Shown here: positions 47,834 to 58,623 of the stretch, in pieces
Position numbering within the stretch: position 1 is the first letter of the stretch
Layout: every line of letters starts with the position of its first letter
Assembly: GCA_021790515.1 (NCBI GenBank)
Contig: JAJYHV010000026.1
Span: 61,167-125,166 of the forward strand
Origin: Pseudomonadota bacterium
GTDB lineage: Bacteria; Pseudomonadota; Gammaproteobacteria; Burkholderiales; Sulfuriferulaceae
DNA length: 64,000 nt
Reading direction: 5' to 3'
Position numbers and translations under genes: made by a program
Notes under the pieces: generated by a model
Told to the model about the DNA's origin: nothing
Database searches by the model: none
Seen by the model: only the letters and a program-made list of their open reading frames with translations

Positions 47834-48933
47834 TGGCATGTGATTTGGCTCCTGCACATGTGCGAACATTGCTGGCGTACCAGCCCGGCAAGCCGATAGA
47901 AGAACTGGCGCGAGAGTTTGGCCTTGCCGTTCACGATATCGTCAAGCTGGCGTCGAACGAAAACCCGCTGGGCAGTAGCCCCCGTGCCTTGTTGGCAATC
48001 GATCAGGCGTTGCCAGAGATGGCGCGTTATCCGGACGGGAATGGTTATGTGCTGAAAAGCGCATTGTCGCGTAAATTTGCGGTGCAGCCGACGCAAATCG
48101 TGCTGGGTAATGGTTCAAACGATGTGTTGGATCTGGCGGCACGCACCTTTTTGCATTCAGGGGCATCTGCAGTGTACGCGCAGCACGCGTTTGCGGTTTA
48201 TCCGTTGGTGACGCAGGCAGCGGGTGCACGGGGTATTTGCGTGCCGGCGAAGGAGTATGGTCACGATCTGGAAGCCATGTTGGCGGCGATGGCGCCAGAT
48301 ACACGGTTGGTATTTATTGCCAACCCCAACAATCCAACCGGAACACTATTGTCGAATGAGGCGTTACTGTTTTTTCTGCGGCGCGTTCCTCCGCAGGTAT
48401 TGGTGGTGCTGGACGAAGCCTATGGCGAGTATCTGCCTGAGAACTTGCGCTCAAAATCGATGGATTGGTTGGCTGAGTTCCCTAATTTGTTGGTAACAAA
48501 GACCTTTTCCAAGGCATATGGTCTGGCTGGGCTGAGGATAGGCTATGCGCTGGCGCACCCTGATGTGGCAGAGTTGATGAATCGGGTACGTCAACCGTTC
48601 AACGTGAGCAGTTTGGGCTTGGTAGCAGCGACTGCTGCGCTGGACGATGATGATTTTATTGCGCGTGGTTATGCCGCTAATCGTTTGGGTATGGCACAAT
48701 TGACACAGGGTTTGCGACACTTGGGTATTGAGTTCATCCCGTCAGAAGCCAATTTTCTGGCGTGCCGCATCGGTAACGCGAGTATGGTGTATCAGCGTCT
48801 TTTGGCGCAAGGTGTGATTGTACGGCCGATAGCGGCCTACGGTATGCCGGAATTTTTGCGAGTCAGCGTGGGGCTGGCGGCAGAGAATGAACGATTTTTG
48901 CAGGCGTTGAAAACCGCCATCGAGGAGCAGTGA
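47830..48933 (+). CDS. hisC: Histidinol-phosphate / aromatic aminotransferase
   Basis: This PLP-dependent fold-I aminotransferase of about 367 residues has [15 protein letters not shown] at the N-terminus and [13 protein letters not shown]. The PLP lysine is in [18 protein letters not shown]. HisC acts in histidine synthesis, but copies in this aromatic operon probably also transaminate phenylpyruvate and hydroxyphenylpyruvate; the context supports that. The ATG at 47830 overlaps the pheA stop (ATGA); the track GTG at 47821 is less likely. Confidence 0.92.
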   Translation: MMACDLAPAHVRTLLAYQPGKPIEELAREFGLAVHDIVKLASNENPLGSSPRALLAIDQALPEMARYPDGNGYVLKSALSRKFAVQPTQIVLGNGSNDVLDLAARTFLHSGASAVYAQHAFAVYPLVTQAAGARGICVPAKEYGHDLEAMLAAMAPDTRLVFIANPNNPTGTLLSNEALLFFLRRVPPQVLVVLDEAYGEYLPENLRSKSMDWLAEFPNLLVTKTFSKAYGLAGLRIGYALAHPDVAELMNRVRQPFNVSSLGLVAATAALDDDDFIARGYAANRLGMAQLTQGLRHLGIEFIPSEANFLACRIGNASMVYQRLLAQGVIVRPIAAYGMPEFLRVSVGLAAENERFLQALKTAIEEQ

Positions 48934-49949
48934 TGATTATTGTGATGAGTCCGGAAGCCACCGAGCAACAGATTGAGGCAGTGGTAAAAAAGATTCAGGA
49001 ATATGGTTGTGATGCCAATATTTCTCGTGGTGTCGAGCGTACGCTGATTGGCGCCATTGGTGATGAACGACGTATCAATCAGGAAACCATTGACGCGATG
49101 CAGGGTGTCGAGCAGTCGATGCATATTGTAAAACCTTATAAAATCGTTACCCGCGAGTGGCATAAGGAAAACACGGTCATCGACATCAGCGGCGTGCCTT
49201 TGGGTGGCAATACTGTACAGGTGATTGCTGGTCCCTGTTCGGTGGAAACGCAACCACAGATGGATGCGGCAGCGCATTACGTCAAGGCGGCCGGGTGTCG
49301 TTTGATGCGTGGCGGTGCATTCAAACCGCGCACCAGTCCCTATGCTTTTCAGGGTAAAGGTGTCGAAGGACTGGAGATGTTCCGTCGCGCAGCCGATGCC
49401 GAAGGATTGCCGATCGTGACCGAGCTGATGGATGTCCGCATGCTGGAAACCTTCATGGAATGGAATGTGGATGTTATTCAGATTGGTACGCGCAACATGC
49501 AAAATTTTGATTTGCTGAAAGAAGTCGGTCGCGTCAACAAGCCGGTGATTCTCAAGCGAGGCATGTCGGCCACGATTTCGGAATGGTTGATGGCGGCTGA
49601 ATACATTGCTGCGGGCGGTAACCATAATATTATTTTTTGTGAACGGGGCATCCGCACGTTTGAAACAGCGTATCGTAATGTGCTGGACGTCACGGCAATT
49701 CCTGTGCTGAAAAGAGAAACGCACCTGCCTGTCATCGTTGACCCATCGCACGCTGGCGGTAAGGCATGGATGGTGCCGGCATTGGCACGTGCTGCCGTGG
49801 CTGCGGGCGCGGACGGCCTGTTGGTGGAAATGCATCCTGTGCCTTGTGATGCCTGGTGTGATGCCGATCAGGCATTGTCGCCGGAAGAGTTGCAACAGCT
49901 GATGCGTGAGCTGGCTGGCGTGGCGCAGGTGATTGGCCGCGATATTTGA
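48933..49949 (+). CDS. aroF: DAHP synthase with N-terminal regulatory domain
   Basis: 3-deoxy-D-arabino-heptulosonate-7-phosphate synthase opens the shikimate pathway. The 338-residue protein is the type I-beta form. Residues 1-70 are a ferredoxin-like regulatory domain ([20 protein letters not shown]), followed by the barrel (VIAGPCSVETQPQM, RGGAFKPRTSPYAFQG, IQIGTRNMQNFDLL, VIVDPSHAGG). The metal ligands are in these blocks. It sits between hisC and tyrA, where many betaproteobacteria have neither this gene nor this form. GAGGAG precedes the ATG at 48933. The symbol is by function; the I-beta type is not the E. coli AroF. Confidence 0.92.
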   Translation: MIIVMSPEATEQQIEAVVKKIQEYGCDANISRGVERTLIGAIGDERRINQETIDAMQGVEQSMHIVKPYKIVTREWHKENTVIDISGVPLGGNTVQVIAGPCSVETQPQMDAAAHYVKAAGCRLMRGGAFKPRTSPYAFQGKGVEGLEMFRRAADAEGLPIVTELMDVRMLETFMEWNVDVIQIGTRNMQNFDLLKEVGRVNKPVILKRGMSATISEWLMAAEYIAAGGNHNIIFCERGIRTFETAYRNVLDVTAIPVLKRETHLPVIVDPSHAGGKAWMVPALARAAVAAGADGLLVEMHPVPCDAWCDADQALSPEELQQLMRELAGVAQVIGRDI

Positions 49950-50019
49950 TTCACGGTATTTGATCGTGATATCAACGCGCGTGGATCAGCAGGAGGTATT
50001 GCAGGCATTGAATGTCCCG

Positions 50020-50889
50020 ATGCAAATTATCGACAGGCTGGTGGTTGTTGGCGTTGGTCTGATCGGCGGTTCGCTGGCGTTGGCGCTGAAATCTGCCGGT
50101 ATGGTGCGGCAAGTGGTGGGCGTGGGGCGATCGGCAGAGAATTTGCATTGGGCGCAACAGCACGGCATTATCGATGTCAGTTGCGAACTGGTTGATGCGT
50201 TGCAAGGCGCGAATGTGGTATTGCTGGCAACTCCGGTCGGACAGATGCCGGCTGTGATGCAGGCCATGTCGCCCCATCTTGCGGCGGGCACATTGGTAAT
50301 GGATGCCGGTAGCACCAAACAGGATGTGGTCGATTGTATGGTCAGGTATTTACCGCAGCATTTGCGTTGGTGTGTGCCGGCACATCCGATTGCCGGCGCT
50401 GAATTCAGTGGCGCCCGCGCAGCCCGCGCAGATCTTTTCCATAATCGGAACGTAGTGTTGACGCCACTGGATGAAACAGATGCGGAAGCACTGGCGCAAA
50501 TCACTCGGTTGTGGCAGCACAGTGGAGCCAGTGTCGGACAGATGCCGGCAGGTGAACATGACGCAGTGTTCGCAGCGGTCAGCCACTTGCCGCACATGCT
50601 GGCGTTTGCGCTGGTTGATATGCTCGCGCGACGCGATAATGCGGCGCAACTGTTTGCTTTTGCTGCCAGCGGATTTCGTGATTTTACCCGGATTGCCGGT
50701 AGCAGTCCGGAGATGTGGCGCGACATTGCGCTGGCAAATCAACCGGCGCTGTTGCGCGAACTTGACGCCTATCAGGCGCAATTGACCCAATTGCGTGCAG
50801 CGTTGGCGAAGAAGGATGGTGAAGCGCTGATGCAGTCGTTTTCGTTTGCCAGCGCGGCGCGTATTCGCTGGGGAAACGAGAGAATGTGA
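50020..50889 (+). CDS. tyrA: Prephenate dehydrogenase
   Basis: TyrA oxidises prephenate to 4-hydroxyphenylpyruvate for tyrosine. A Rossmann fold opens the protein (RLVVVGVGLIGGSLALALK). HPIAGAEFSGARAARADLF and the helical domain with VSHLPHMLAFALVD follow. The ATG at 50020 puts the nucleotide-binding loop near the N-terminus as in the family; an upstream TTG or GTG (from about 49981) with GGAGG nearby is an alternative. It ends the aromatic operon; aroA, cmk and rpsA, which often follow in relatives, are not here. Confidence 0.93.
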   Translation: MQIIDRLVVVGVGLIGGSLALALKSAGMVRQVVGVGRSAENLHWAQQHGIIDVSCELVDALQGANVVLLATPVGQMPAVMQAMSPHLAAGTLVMDAGSTKQDVVDCMVRYLPQHLRWCVPAHPIAGAEFSGARAARADLFHNRNVVLTPLDETDAEALAQITRLWQHSGASVGQMPAGEHDAVFAAVSHLPHMLAFALVDMLARRDNAAQLFAFAASGFRDFTRIAGSSPEMWRDIALANQPALLRELDAYQAQLTQLRAALAKKDGEALMQSFSFASAARIRWGNERM

Positions 50890-51361
50890 CATGTCTGTGA
50901 CATCACCTTGTTGTGACTGCCGATTTCCGTTATAATCTCGCCCGCCCCGTGGTGCAAGCTACGCAAACAGTTGGCAGGTTTCACTGGCAATCTGGTTGGT
51001 TCCTTAAATGCGCTGCGACAGCAAAAAATGCAGCGTGGTGGCAAGAAACAGAGGCAAGAAACAGAAGAGTGCCTTTGGAAATTTGAAGTTCGCCCAGGCA
51101 CAGGACGCGAAAAAAGTTTCATAGAGCAGTATCTGCTTGATGTATAAGCAATAAACTTTTTATGCGACGTTGTGTTTGGCGTGAAGTCCGAATTTTCAGA
51201 GTTGTCCGGAGTGTACTTCCGGTTTTATTTTGAAACAGTTTTTCGAAGTTTTATGCTGGAAAGCAGTGCTTTCCGAATTCGCACAGCCGTATCGACTCTG
51301 GGTGTTCCATTGAATGGAATAGGTGTTGCGGCTGGAGGCTTAACCCTTGAGGACTTTATTT
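50890..51361. other. Promoter and long leader of rpsB
   Basis: A strong promoter at 50908-50936 would give a leader of about 420 bases before rpsB. A 6-bp hairpin GGAAAG/CTTTCC is at 51258-51274. Long rpsB leaders are known to let ribosomal protein S2 control its own synthesis; the known consensus was not matched here. Confidence 0.5.
50908..50936 (+). promoter_or_regulatory. Sigma-70 promoter of rpsB
   Basis: TTGTTG and a perfect TATAAT are separated by 17 bp, 20 bp after the tyrA stop. It probably drives rpsB and, through read-through, the genes beyond. Confidence 0.75.
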
Positions 51362-52117
51362 ATGAGTATTACCATGCGTCAAATGTTGGAGGCCGGTGTT
51401 CACTTTGGCCACCAGACCCGATTCTGGAACCCGAAAATGGCACCGTACATTTTCGGCCATCGTAACAAAATTCACATCGTCAATCTGGAAAAAAGTCTGC
51501 CTTTGTTTCAGGATGCGCTCAAGTTTGTGCGTAAACTGGCCGGCAAGCGTGGAACCATCCTGTTTGTGGGCACCAAACGCTCGGCACGTGAAATCATCCG
51601 TGAAGAAGCAGAGCGTGCCGGCATGCCTTATGTGGATAATCGTTGGCTTGGCGGCATGCTGACCAATTTCAAGACGGTTCGCCAGTCAGTCAAACGTATG
51701 AAAGAACTGGAAACCTTGTTGACGGAGGGTGTGGCACGTTTGTCCAAAAAAGAAGTGTTGATGCTGCAACGCGAACTTGACAAACTGACACGCAGTCTGG
51801 GCGGCATTCGTGATATGGAAGCTTTGCCAGATGCCATTTTTGTCGTCGATGTCGGGTATCAAAAAGGCGCGGTGGTGGAAGCCAATGCTTTGGGTATTCC
51901 AGTGATTGGCGTGGTCGATACCAATAACAGTCCGTTGGGCGTCCAGTATCTCATTCCTGGTAATGATGACTCCAATCGTGCGATTCGTCTGTATGCGCGG
52001 GGCGTAGCAGATGCTGCTCTGGAAGGACGTAACGAAGCAATTGGCGATTTGCTGGTGGAAGAAGCTGGCGGGTTCGTCGAGGGAGAAGAAAGCATCGAAG
52101 GTGCGGATGCGGTATAA
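51362..52117 (+). CDS. rpsB: 30S ribosomal protein S2
   Basis: S2 is a late-assembling protein of the small subunit. The 251-residue protein starts [20 protein letters not shown] and has [35 protein letters not shown] and the C-terminal [21 protein letters not shown]. The ATG at 51362 is used; the track start at 51347 is not conserved. The tail is acidic ([12 protein letters not shown]). Confidence 0.98.
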   Translation: MSITMRQMLEAGVHFGHQTRFWNPKMAPYIFGHRNKIHIVNLEKSLPLFQDALKFVRKLAGKRGTILFVGTKRSAREIIREEAERAGMPYVDNRWLGGMLTNFKTVRQSVKRMKELETLLTEGVARLSKKEVLMLQRELDKLTRSLGGIRDMEALPDAIFVVDVGYQKGAVVEANALGIPVIGVVDTNNSPLGVQYLIPGNDDSNRAIRLYARGVADAALEGRNEAIGDLLVEEAGGFVEGEESIEGADAV

Positions 52118-52140
52118 TGCGCCGCAGCGTGCAATGAGGA

Positions 52141-52169
52141 GAAGGGGGCGTGCTTCGCCCCTTTTTTTT
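52141..52169 (+). terminator. Intrinsic terminator between rpsB and tsf
   Basis: AAGGGGGCG pairs with CGCCCCTT over a five-base loop and is followed by eight T. In many bacteria rpsB and tsf have such a partial terminator between them. Confidence 0.88.
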
Positions 52170-52228
52170 GGACAGAAGGCGAGCGTGCAGGTTGCCTGGC
52201 GTGTGCCTGAATGAGTAAGGAGTGATGA

Positions 52229-53101
52229 ATGGCTGAAATTACCGCAGCAATGGTCAAGGATTTGCGTGAACGTACCGGTCTTGGCATGATGGAATGCAAA
52301 AAAGCATTGAATGAAACGCAAGGCGACATGAGTGCTGCAGAAGATTTGTTGCGCATCAAGAGCGGTGCCAAAGCCAGCAAGGCCGCAGGCCGTGTGGCAG
52401 CTGAGGGCGTGATTGGCGCATGGGTCAGTGCTGATGGAAAAAAGGGCGCGCTGGCGGAAATCAATTGCGAGACCGATTTTGTGGGACGTAATGAGGATTT
52501 TCTGGCCTTTGCCAAGGCTGTGGCGCAATTGGCGGCTGAACAGCAACAGGCGGATGTTGCCCGGTTGGCGGAGGGAGCGCTGCCTGGTGGAAAACTGGAA
52601 GCGGTGCGGCAGGCATTGATTATGAAATTGGGCGAAAATCTGACGGTGCGTCGTGTGGCGTGTTATCACACGAACGATAAACTGGCGTTGTATTTGCACG
52701 GCAGCAAAATTGGTGTCATGGTCGATATCGCCGGTGATGAAGTCTTGGGTAAGGATGTTGCCATGCACATCGCGGCCAGCAAGCCGGTTTGTGTGTCGAA
52801 AGATCAGGTATCGGCCGATCTGATTGCCAAAGAACGGGAAATTTACAGTGCGCAAGCAGCCGAGACTGGCAAACCTGCTGATATTGTGGCTAAAATGGTC
52901 GAAGGGCGTATCAGCAAATTTTTGGCAGAAGTGACATTGTTGGGCCAACCGTTTGTTAAAAATCCTGATGTGACTGTTGAAAAATTATTGGCGGAACAAA
53001 AAGCCCGTGTCAATGGGTTTACCATGTTCACCGTGGGCGAAGGGATTGAAAAAAAGGCTGTGGATTACGCGGCTGAAGTGGCTGCTGCGGCCAAGGTATA
53101 A
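52229..53101 (+). CDS. tsf: Translation elongation factor Ts
   Basis: EF-Ts recharges EF-Tu by exchanging GDP for GTP. The 290-residue protein has the signature [19 protein letters not shown], the [16 protein letters not shown]-type block ([15 protein letters not shown]) and [11 protein letters not shown] in the core. AAGGAGTGATGA precedes the ATG. pyrH starts two bases after its stop. Confidence 0.98.
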   Translation: MAEITAAMVKDLRERTGLGMMECKKALNETQGDMSAAEDLLRIKSGAKASKAAGRVAAEGVIGAWVSADGKKGALAEINCETDFVGRNEDFLAFAKAVAQLAAEQQQADVARLAEGALPGGKLEAVRQALIMKLGENLTVRRVACYHTNDKLALYLHGSKIGVMVDIAGDEVLGKDVAMHIAASKPVCVSKDQVSADLIAKEREIYSAQAAETGKPADIVAKMVEGRISKFLAEVTLLGQPFVKNPDVTVEKLLAEQKARVNGFTMFTVGEGIEKKAVDYAAEVAAAAKV

Positions 53102-53103
53102 AC

Positions 53104-53820
53104 ATGTCGACACCTGTTTACCAGCGGATATTGCTCAAACTGTCAGGTGAGGCCCTAATGGGCAACGACAGCTATGGCGTCAATCGGGACACGATTATTG
53201 GCATTGTCAACGAGGTCAAGGCCGTGATTGATATGGGTGTCGAGGTGGCGATTGTTATTGGCGGCGGTAATATTTTTCGTGGCGTGGCGCCCGGGGCGGC
53301 AGGGATGGATCGGGCAACGGCGGATTATATGGGCATGTTGGCGACCGTCATGAACGCATTGGCGTTGCAGGACGCGTTTCGTGGCGTGGGTGTTCCCAGT
53401 CGCGTGCAATCCGCATTGACTATTGAGCAGGTGGCGGAACCCTATATTCGTGGTAAAGCGATTCGTCATCTGGAAGAAGGACGGGTGGTTATTTTTGGTG
53501 CCGGAACCGGAAATCCGTTTTTTACCACGGATACCGCAGCAGCCTTACGTGGGATGGAAATCAATGCCGAGATAGTTATCAAGGCCACCAAGGTTGATGG
53601 TGTTTATACTGCAGATCCCGTGGTTTACAAGGACGCTGTGCGTTATAAAACACTCACTTTCGATGAGGCCATTCAAAAACATTTGCAGGTGATGGATGCC
53701 ACAGCGTTTACGTTGTGTCGTGATCAGAATATGCCGTTGGCCGTGTTGGGTATTTTTCAGCATGGTGCGCTGGCGCGATTTGTGTGTGGTGAGGACGTAG
53801 GTACCATTGTGCGACGTTAG
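53104..53820 (+). CDS. pyrH: UMP kinase
   Basis: PyrH phosphorylates UMP to UDP for nucleotide and cell-wall precursor supply. The 238-residue protein has the amino-acid kinase fold: [46 protein letters not shown] and [14 protein letters not shown]. Bacterial UMP kinases are hexamers activated by GTP. It lies between tsf and frr, the standard order. Confidence 0.98.
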   Translation: MSTPVYQRILLKLSGEALMGNDSYGVNRDTIIGIVNEVKAVIDMGVEVAIVIGGGNIFRGVAPGAAGMDRATADYMGMLATVMNALALQDAFRGVGVPSRVQSALTIEQVAEPYIRGKAIRHLEEGRVVIFGAGTGNPFFTTDTAAALRGMEINAEIVIKATKVDGVYTADPVVYKDAVRYKTLTFDEAIQKHLQVMDATAFTLCRDQNMPLAVLGIFQHGALARFVCGEDVGTIVRR

Positions 53821-53837
53821 GGAGTGGCAGCAATATC

Positions 53838-54395
53838 ATGTTGAATGACATCAAAAAATCCGCTGAAGGGCGGATGCAGAAAAGTCTGGAAGCGTTAAAG
53901 ACCGATCTGGGTAAAGTGCGCACCGGTCGCGCTCATACCGGATTGCTGGATCATGTCATGGTGGACTATTATGGTACGCCAACTGCTATCAATCAGGTGG
54001 CAAATGTGACTTTGATGGATGCGAGAACAATTGCTGTACAAGCCTGGGAGGCGAAACTCACGGCGGCCATTGAAAAAGCGATTCGTGATGCGGATTTGGG
54101 TTTGAACCCATCAAGCCAGGGTAATATGATTCGCGTACCCATGCCGGCGCTGACGGAAGAGCGGCGGCGCGATCTTATCAAGGTGGTGCGTACTGAGGGT
54201 GAAAATGCCAAGGTTGCTGTGCGCAATGTGCGTCGGGATGCCAATGAGCAATTTAAAAAACTGTTGAAAGACAAGGAAGTCGGTGCAGACGATGAGCGTC
54301 GTGCGCAGGAAGATGTACAGAAACTGACCGACCGTTATATCGCTGAAGTGGATAAGTTGCTGGCTGCCAAAGAGGCGGATTTGATGGCGGTTTGA
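53838..54395 (+). CDS. frr: Ribosome recycling factor
   Basis: RRF, with EF-G, splits post-termination ribosomes. The 185-residue protein mimics tRNA in shape; visible blocks are [40 protein letters not shown] and VRNVRRDAN. It starts 17 bases after pyrH. Confidence 0.98.
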   Translation: MLNDIKKSAEGRMQKSLEALKTDLGKVRTGRAHTGLLDHVMVDYYGTPTAINQVANVTLMDARTIAVQAWEAKLTAAIEKAIRDADLGLNPSSQGNMIRVPMPALTEERRRDLIKVVRTEGENAKVAVRNVRRDANEQFKKLLKDKEVGADDERRAQEDVQKLTDRYIAEVDKLLAAKEADLMAV

Positions 54396-54399
54396 CACG

Positions 54400-55155
54400 G
54401 TGTTTCAATTTTCAAGTTCTACCCAAACCATTCCGTCGCTATCTGCCGTGCCGCATCATGTGGCGATTATCATGGATGGTAATGGGCGTTGGGCGAAGCG
54501 CAGAATGTTGCCTCGGATTGCCGGGCATAAACGCGGCGTGGATATGGTGCGGGAAATCGTACGGGCCTGTGGTGAACGTGGTGTCAAATTTTTGACATTG
54601 TTCGCATTCAGTTCGGAAAATTGGCGCAGGCCACAGGAAGAAGTCAGTTTGTTGATGGATTTGTTTCATTTTGCACTCGAACATGAAGTCAAGTTATTGC
54701 ACAAGCAAGGAGCGCGGTTGAAAGTCATTGGTGATTTGACGCGTTTTGACGGTAAACTTCGACAGATGATTGATGAGGCGGAGTGTTTGACTGCCACCAA
54801 TACCGGCCTGACATTGACCATCGCGGCCAATTATGGTGGTCGCTGGGATATGTTGCAGGCAGTGAGCCGTTTGCTGGCCGAACAACCGGATTTGGCCGGT
54901 TTACCCTTGCGTGAGCAGGATGTGGCGCCGTATTTGAGTACTTATTACGCGCCTGAGCCGGATTTGTTTATTCGAACGGGTGGCGAGCAACGTATCAGTA
55001 ATTTTTTGCTGTGGCAACTGGCATATACGGAGTTGTATTTTACCGATTGTTTGTGGCCGGATTTTAACGCTGGACAGTTGGATAAAGCCATTGCGTCGTA
55101 TCAGAAACGCGAACGTCGATTTGGTCGCACCAGTGAACAGGTGGGTAGTGCCTGA
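54400..55155 (+). CDS. uppS: Undecaprenyl diphosphate synthase
   Basis: UppS makes the C55 carrier lipid for peptidoglycan and O-antigen. The 251-residue cis-prenyltransferase has the catalytic block [15 protein letters not shown] with its aspartate, plus [11 protein letters not shown] and [19 protein letters not shown]. The start is a GTG at 54400, four bases after frr; the next in-frame ATG is inside the conserved catalytic block, so GTG is likely right. Confidence 0.95.
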   Translation: MFQFSSSTQTIPSLSAVPHHVAIIMDGNGRWAKRRMLPRIAGHKRGVDMVREIVRACGERGVKFLTLFAFSSENWRRPQEEVSLLMDLFHFALEHEVKLLHKQGARLKVIGDLTRFDGKLRQMIDEAECLTATNTGLTLTIAANYGGRWDMLQAVSRLLAEQPDLAGLPLREQDVAPYLSTYYAPEPDLFIRTGGEQRISNFLLWQLAYTELYFTDCLWPDFNAGQLDKAIASYQKRERRFGRTSEQVGSA

Positions 55156-55247
55156 CTGGGTGATGGTGGCGTGAGTGATGGTATTTTGGTTCGCATCTGC
55201 ATTGGTACAGATGGTTTGTGTTCTGATGATAGGTGAGAAGCGCTAGC

Positions 55248-56063
55248 ATGTTACGACATCGTATAGTGACTGCGGTATTGTTGTTGAGTGGATTGATGAT
55301 CAGTCTGTTTGCCATCGGGCAGCGAGGCTGGGCGATTGCCATGCTGTTTCCATTGGTGACAGGATTAATGGAATGGGGAAGATTGTCTGGCCTGTCCGGT
55401 CGGGTGCTGGTTGCCTATGTGGTGGTAACATCGTTATGTTCGGTTGCCATACATTGGTTGGGTTTGGCGTTTTGGCTGTATGTCTGGGCGGCAGTCTGGT
55501 GGCTGTGTGTCGTGCCCTTGTGGTTGGTGGCTGGCTGGAAAATGGACAGTCAGTGGTCGCGTTTGCCGCTGGGTTTTTTGATGTTGGCCCCACTTTGGTC
55601 AGCTTTTCTTGACTTGCGCGTGCGCGGACCATGGTGGGTGTTGTTATTGATGGGTGTAGTGTGGGTAGCGGACATTTTTGCCTATTTCGCTGGCCGCTGG
55701 TTTGGACGACATCGTTTGGCGCCGCGCATCAGTCCGGGAAAAACCTGGGAGGGTGTTGTCGGTGCATTGATTGGCGTGTTGATATATGTATTGATGGCGG
55801 CAAAGATTGTTTTTAGCGCGACAGAATTTCATTTCTGGTGGCAAACCGTAGTTTTTTTGGCTGTATTAATGTTGTATCTGAGCATAGTGGGCGACTTGTT
55901 TGAATCGTGGATGAAGCGTCTGGCACAGGTCAAAGATAGCGGGAACATCTTGCCCGGACATGGGGGTATGCTGGATCGCATTGATTCATTGATGGCGGCA
56001 TTGCCGGTGGCAACCTTGATTGTTTGTTATGCGGATTCGGCCAGTTTGCAAAACTTCTTGTAG
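55248..56063 (+). CDS. cdsA: Phosphatidate cytidylyltransferase
   Basis: CdsA makes CDP-diacylglycerol, the precursor of all phospholipids, in the inner membrane. The protein of about 271 residues has eight or so hydrophobic segments, the block RISPGKTWEGVVGA and the family signature KDSGNILPGHGGMLDRIDSL near the C-terminus. The ATG at 55248 is used; a GTG at 55233 is also possible. About 90 bp separate it from uppS, more than elsewhere in this cluster. Confidence 0.95.
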   Translation: MLRHRIVTAVLLLSGLMISLFAIGQRGWAIAMLFPLVTGLMEWGRLSGLSGRVLVAYVVVTSLCSVAIHWLGLAFWLYVWAAVWWLCVVPLWLVAGWKMDSQWSRLPLGFLMLAPLWSAFLDLRVRGPWWVLLLMGVVWVADIFAYFAGRWFGRHRLAPRISPGKTWEGVVGALIGVLIYVLMAAKIVFSATEFHFWWQTVVFLAVLMLYLSIVGDLFESWMKRLAQVKDSGNILPGHGGMLDRIDSLMAALPVATLIVCYADSASLQNFL

Positions 56064-56087
56064 AAATTATTGTAAAGATTATCGTTC

Positions 56088-57272
56088 ATGACACAGCAAA
56101 AAATAACTATTTTGGGCGCTACTGGCAGTATAGGGGTCAGCACGCTTGATGTGGTGGCGCGTCATCCGGACAGGTTTTCTGTGTTTGCCTTGACCGGGCA
56201 TCGTCAACTGGAAAAACTCGCAGAGCAGTGCCGTCGGTATCAACCGCGATTCGCCGCAGTGCTGGACGAGGGCCAGGCATCCCGTCTGCGCGAACTGCTT
56301 GCACCGTTTGTGTTGCAGACCGAAGTGTTATCAGGGATTGAAGCGTTTGAGCAATTGTCGTCTGCCAGTGAAGTGGATACTGTAGTGGCGGCCATTGTTG
56401 GCGCGGCTGGTTTGCGCCCTACTCTCGCTGCAGTGCGTGCCGGCAAACGTGTTCTGCTTGCCAATAAAGAAACGCTGGTTGTGGCTGGACAGTTGTTTAT
56501 GCGCACGGCAAAAAATTCTGGTGCAGTATTGTTGCCGGTAGATAGCGAACACAACGCGATTTTTCAGAGTTTGCCGCAGCCCTGGCAGGGCGATTTGGCG
56601 ATGTGTGGGGTGAGAAGAATTATTTTGACGGCTTCTGGCGGGCCATTTCGAGCTTATACGCTGGATGCCATGTCACAGGTGACGCCGGAGCAGGCTTGTG
56701 CCCACCCGAACTGGGTGATGGGCAAAAAAATATCGGTTGATTCTGCCACCATGATGAACAAAGGGTTGGAAGTCATCGAAGCGCATTATCTGTTCAATGC
56801 TGCGCCAAAACAGATTGAGGTTGTCATCCATCCGCAAAGTGTGATTCATTCCATGGTTGATTATCTGGATGGCTCGGTGATGGCGCAATTGGGTAATCCG
56901 GACATGCGTACACCGATAGCTCATGCCTTGGGCTACCCGGATCGGATCGATTCTGGCGTTAGCATGCTCGATTTGATTGGTAAAAATCTGACTTTCGAGC
57001 GCCCGGATGATGCGCGTTTTCCTTGTCTCAAACTGGCGTTCGATGCGCTGGAGCGAGGCGGTGTCATGCCGGCGGTTCTGAATGCGGCTAACGAAGTGGC
57101 TGTGGAGGCTTTTTTGGGGCGGCGCATTCGCTATGATCAGATTTCTTCTGTTATTGCAGCGGCCATGACGCAAGCTTACGCGCATTCGGCGCAAACACTG
57201 GATGATCTTCTGGCGGTGGATGCGGATGCCAGGCGGTTTGCACAACAACAGTTGTTGCGGTGCGCGGCATGA
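56088..57272 (+). CDS. dxr: 1-deoxy-D-xylulose 5-phosphate reductoisomerase
   Basis: Dxr makes 2-C-methylerythritol 4-phosphate, the committed step of the non-mevalonate isoprenoid route that feeds UppS and IspB. The 394-residue protein has the NADPH-binding [18 protein letters not shown] and [11 protein letters not shown]. The active-site blocks [21 protein letters not shown] and [19 protein letters not shown] are also present. It overlaps rseP by four bases (ATGA). Confidence 0.97.
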   Translation: MTQQKITILGATGSIGVSTLDVVARHPDRFSVFALTGHRQLEKLAEQCRRYQPRFAAVLDEGQASRLRELLAPFVLQTEVLSGIEAFEQLSSASEVDTVVAAIVGAAGLRPTLAAVRAGKRVLLANKETLVVAGQLFMRTAKNSGAVLLPVDSEHNAIFQSLPQPWQGDLAMCGVRRIILTASGGPFRAYTLDAMSQVTPEQACAHPNWVMGKKISVDSATMMNKGLEVIEAHYLFNAAPKQIEVVIHPQSVIHSMVDYLDGSVMAQLGNPDMRTPIAHALGYPDRIDSGVSMLDLIGKNLTFERPDDARFPCLKLAFDALERGGVMPAVLNAANEVAVEAFLGRRIRYDQISSVIAAAMTQAYAHSAQTLDDLLAVDADARRFAQQQLLRCAA

Positions 57273-58621
57273 GTACTGTAATGACTATTCTGGCATATGG
57301 GGTTGCGCTGGCTGTGCTGATTGTGTTTCACGAGTTTGGTCATTATGCCGTTGCCCGGTTGATGGGTGTCAAGGTGCTGCGTTTCTCGTTTGGCTTTGGC
57401 CGGGTGCTGTTTTCACGACGTTTGGGTAAAGATGGTACGGAATGGGCGTTTTCACTGGTTCCACTAGGGGGCTATGTTAAAATGCTCGACGAAACCGAGG
57501 CTCCGGTCGAATTGGGAGAGCGCGAGCGGGCATTTAACCGCCAGCCGGTCTGGTCGCGGATGGCGATTGTTGCGGCAGGCCCGCTGGCTAATCTGTTGCT
57601 GGCATGGTTGTTATTCTGGGTATTGTTCATACATGGAGTACCGGCCATGCGACCGATACTGGCCGAACCATTGGCCAACACGCCTGCCAGCATGGCAGGG
57701 TTGCATGCCGGGGATGAAATTGCGCGCATGGCGGGTGAGCCGGTGCAAAGTTGGACTGATGTCAACTGGATATTGTTGCGTCATGCGGGCAGCCATGTGC
57801 CGTTGGCATTGCATCTGTCGGATGGGCGCGACACGTATTTGAGTGTGTCGGCGTTGCGGTTGGATGATGAAAAACAGTCGCCCATGCGACAATTGGGGTT
57901 GCGTTTGTACGATCCGCCTTTGCCGCCGGTGATTGGTGAAGTCTTGCCGGACAGCGTGGCGGCACGAGCGGGTTTGCAGGTGGGCGATGTCGTTAAAGAA
58001 CTGGATGCGGTGCCAGTAAAAAGTTGGCAGGACGTGGTGTCGGCGGTACACGCACACCCGGGTGTGCGATTGTCTTTTGTCATTCAGCGCGGCGCCACTC
58101 GGTTGACCATGCAGATGGTGCCGGCTACGGCTGGCGGACAAGGCAAACTGGTGGGGCGTATTGGTGCCGGGCCGGAAATCGATGAACACTGGTTGGCAGG
58201 ATGGATGTTTACACAGCGGTATTCATTTTTTTCAGCAGCGGAATTGGCTTTGCAGCGCTGTGACGAGATGGTGGGGTTGAACCTGCGTATCATCAAGAAA
58301 CTGATAACCGGGCAGTTGTCGTGGCATACCGTATCCGGTCCATTGACAGTAGCCAGTTATGCCGGAGAATCTGCTCGCATGGGGGTGTTGTCCTTTGTTG
58401 GTTTTCTGGCGGTGGTCAGTATCGGTTTGGGTGTGTTGAATTTATTACCCATCCCTTTATTGGATGGCGGTCATTTGATGTATTATGCCGTTGAATGGTT
58501 GACAGGATCGCCTGTATCACAACGGGTAGTCGAATGGGGTCAGCGTGTTGGACTCGCAGCCTTGCTGGCGTTGATGCTGGTGGCTTTTTATAATGATGTT
58601 ACCCGGTTGTCTGGTTTTTGA
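57269..58621 (+). CDS. rseP: Site-2 protease RseP
   Basis: RseP is an inner-membrane zinc protease that cuts the anti-sigma factor RseA and leftover signal peptides. The 450-residue protein has the HExxH site in [13 protein letters not shown] within the first helix. Two PDZ domains lie in the middle ([19 protein letters not shown] and [19 protein letters not shown]), and the third zinc ligand is in [14 protein letters not shown] near the C-terminus. The ATG at 57269 overlaps dxr. No rseA or rpoE is in the window. Confidence 0.96.
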   Translation: MSTVMTILAYGVALAVLIVFHEFGHYAVARLMGVKVLRFSFGFGRVLFSRRLGKDGTEWAFSLVPLGGYVKMLDETEAPVELGERERAFNRQPVWSRMAIVAAGPLANLLLAWLLFWVLFIHGVPAMRPILAEPLANTPASMAGLHAGDEIARMAGEPVQSWTDVNWILLRHAGSHVPLALHLSDGRDTYLSVSALRLDDEKQSPMRQLGLRLYDPPLPPVIGEVLPDSVAARAGLQVGDVVKELDAVPVKSWQDVVSAVHAHPGVRLSFVIQRGATRLTMQMVPATAGGQGKLVGRIGAGPEIDEHWLAGWMFTQRYSFFSAAELALQRCDEMVGLNLRIIKKLITGQLSWHTVSGPLTVASYAGESARMGVLSFVGFLAVVSIGLGVLNLLPIPLLDGGHLMYYAVEWLTGSPVSQRVVEWGQRVGLAALLALMLVAFYNDVTRLSGF

Positions 58622-58623
58622 AG

